Of a DNA stretch of 64,000 bases, positions 63,779 to 64,000 are shown piece after piece. The notes beneath the pieces were generated by a model. The model saw only the letters and a program-made list of their open reading frames with translations, did not search any database and was not told the DNA's origin. Numbering within the stretch: the first letter of the stretch is position 1; each line of letters opens with the position of its first letter. Source of the stretch: Nocardioides acrostichi (GTDB taxonomy: Bacteria > Actinomycetota > Actinomycetes > Propionibacteriales > Nocardioidaceae); the NCBI RefSeq assembly GCF_015319165.1, contig NZ_JADIVZ010000001.1, positions 434,001-498,000 of the forward strand, in the 5' to 3' direction. The position numbers and the translations under genes are program-made.

Positions 63779-64000
63779 ATGGGCTACGGAGCTGGAGCCT
63801 TCCTCATCGCGGTAGGCCTGATCCTGGCGCTGGCCGTCAACGAGGCCGTGTCAGGCGTCGACCTGCAGATGATCGGCTGGATCCTCACGATCGTCGGCGT
63901 GATCGTCCTCGCGCTGACCGCCTTCACCCTCAACAAGTCCCGCGGCACCGTGCAGACCACGCAGCACTCCGACGGGACCGTCACCGAGCGTCGCACCCGC
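63779..64000 (+). CDS. DUF6458-like small membrane protein, 5' part
   Basis: The first 74 codons are present; the gene runs off the window. The protein begins MGYGAGAFLIAVGLILALAV, has two membrane spans (about 5-24 and 32-52) and a polar tail rich in Thr and Arg. AAAGGAG lies 7 nt before the ATG. This matches small actinobacterial two-span proteins of the DUF6458 type; function unknown. The 140-bp gap before it shows nothing else. Confidence 0.75.
   Translation, partial: MGYGAGAFLIAVGLILALAVNEAVSGVDLQMIGWILTIVGVIVLALTAFTLNKSRGTVQTTQHSDGTVTERRTR

Overview
The window is high-GC (near 70 percent) DNA from an actinobacterium, most likely Nocardioidaceae (Nocardioides/Aeromicrobium type). This is inferred from the core gene order rplS-lepB-rnhB-DUF2469, yraN-yifB-dprA-xerC, rpsB-tsf-pyrH-frr-cdsA-rlmN, dxr-rseP-ispG-GNAT, proS, rimP-nusA-ylxR-infB-rbfA-truB-ribF, from many GTG starts, and from many genes that look leaderless (a TAnnnT box 6-8 nt before the start codon). 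No tRNA, rRNA or CRISPR was found.

Layout. 1-11.2 kb: end of rplS, signal peptidase, RNase HII and DUF2469; two tandem TadE/TadG pairs of surface or pilus-like proteins; then yraN, the ComM/YifB ATPase, dprA and xerC. 11.2-18.2 kb: secreted M23 peptidase, ribosomal protein S2, EF-Ts, UMP kinase, ribosome recycling factor, CDP-diglyceride synthase, a membrane protein and rlmN. 18.2-42.1 kb: about 24 kb of accessory DNA between rlmN and dxr. It holds a divergent paiB/GNAT pair, a glycosyltransferase, a LOG-family protein, a RIO-type kinase, and a polyamine block: Lrp regulator, dimethylarginine hydrolase, four-gene polyamine ABC transporter, FAD amine oxidase, putrescine aminotransferase, amidohydrolase, aminobutyraldehyde dehydrogenase, saccharopine-dehydrogenase-like protein and GABA aminotransferase. 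An AAA ATPase operon with two TPR membrane proteins closes this region. 42.1-48.5 kb: dxr-rseP-ispG of the MEP pathway and site-2 proteolysis, interrupted by a DUF559 gene, then a GNAT and a DoxX-like protein. 48.5-64 kb: two paralogous secreted beta-propeller-like proteins, proS, a HAD hydrolase, a ferritin-like and a lipoprotein gene, then the rimP-to-ribF translation and RNA-modification block and two membrane proteins.

The polyamine genes form a coherent route: import, oxidation or transamination of putrescine to 4-aminobutyraldehyde, oxidation to GABA, and transamination to succinate semialdehyde. Related CAACG/CGTTG-type sites lie in front of three of its transcription units, which fits control by the adjacent Lrp regulator.

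The most unusual signal is a set of intergenic arrays with an exact 22-bp period, in two related families whose units begin YGACC. They lie directly after stop codons or around small cassettes. One pair ends in perfect 14-bp inverted repeats that enclose the AAA-TPR-TPR operon (38559-42091). Another pair encloses a DUF559 nuclease-like gene inside the polyamine cluster. A second DUF559 gene, inside rseP-ispG, lies between 22-bp direct repeats. I read these as candidate mobile or recombining cassettes; that reading is inference and needs genome comparison.
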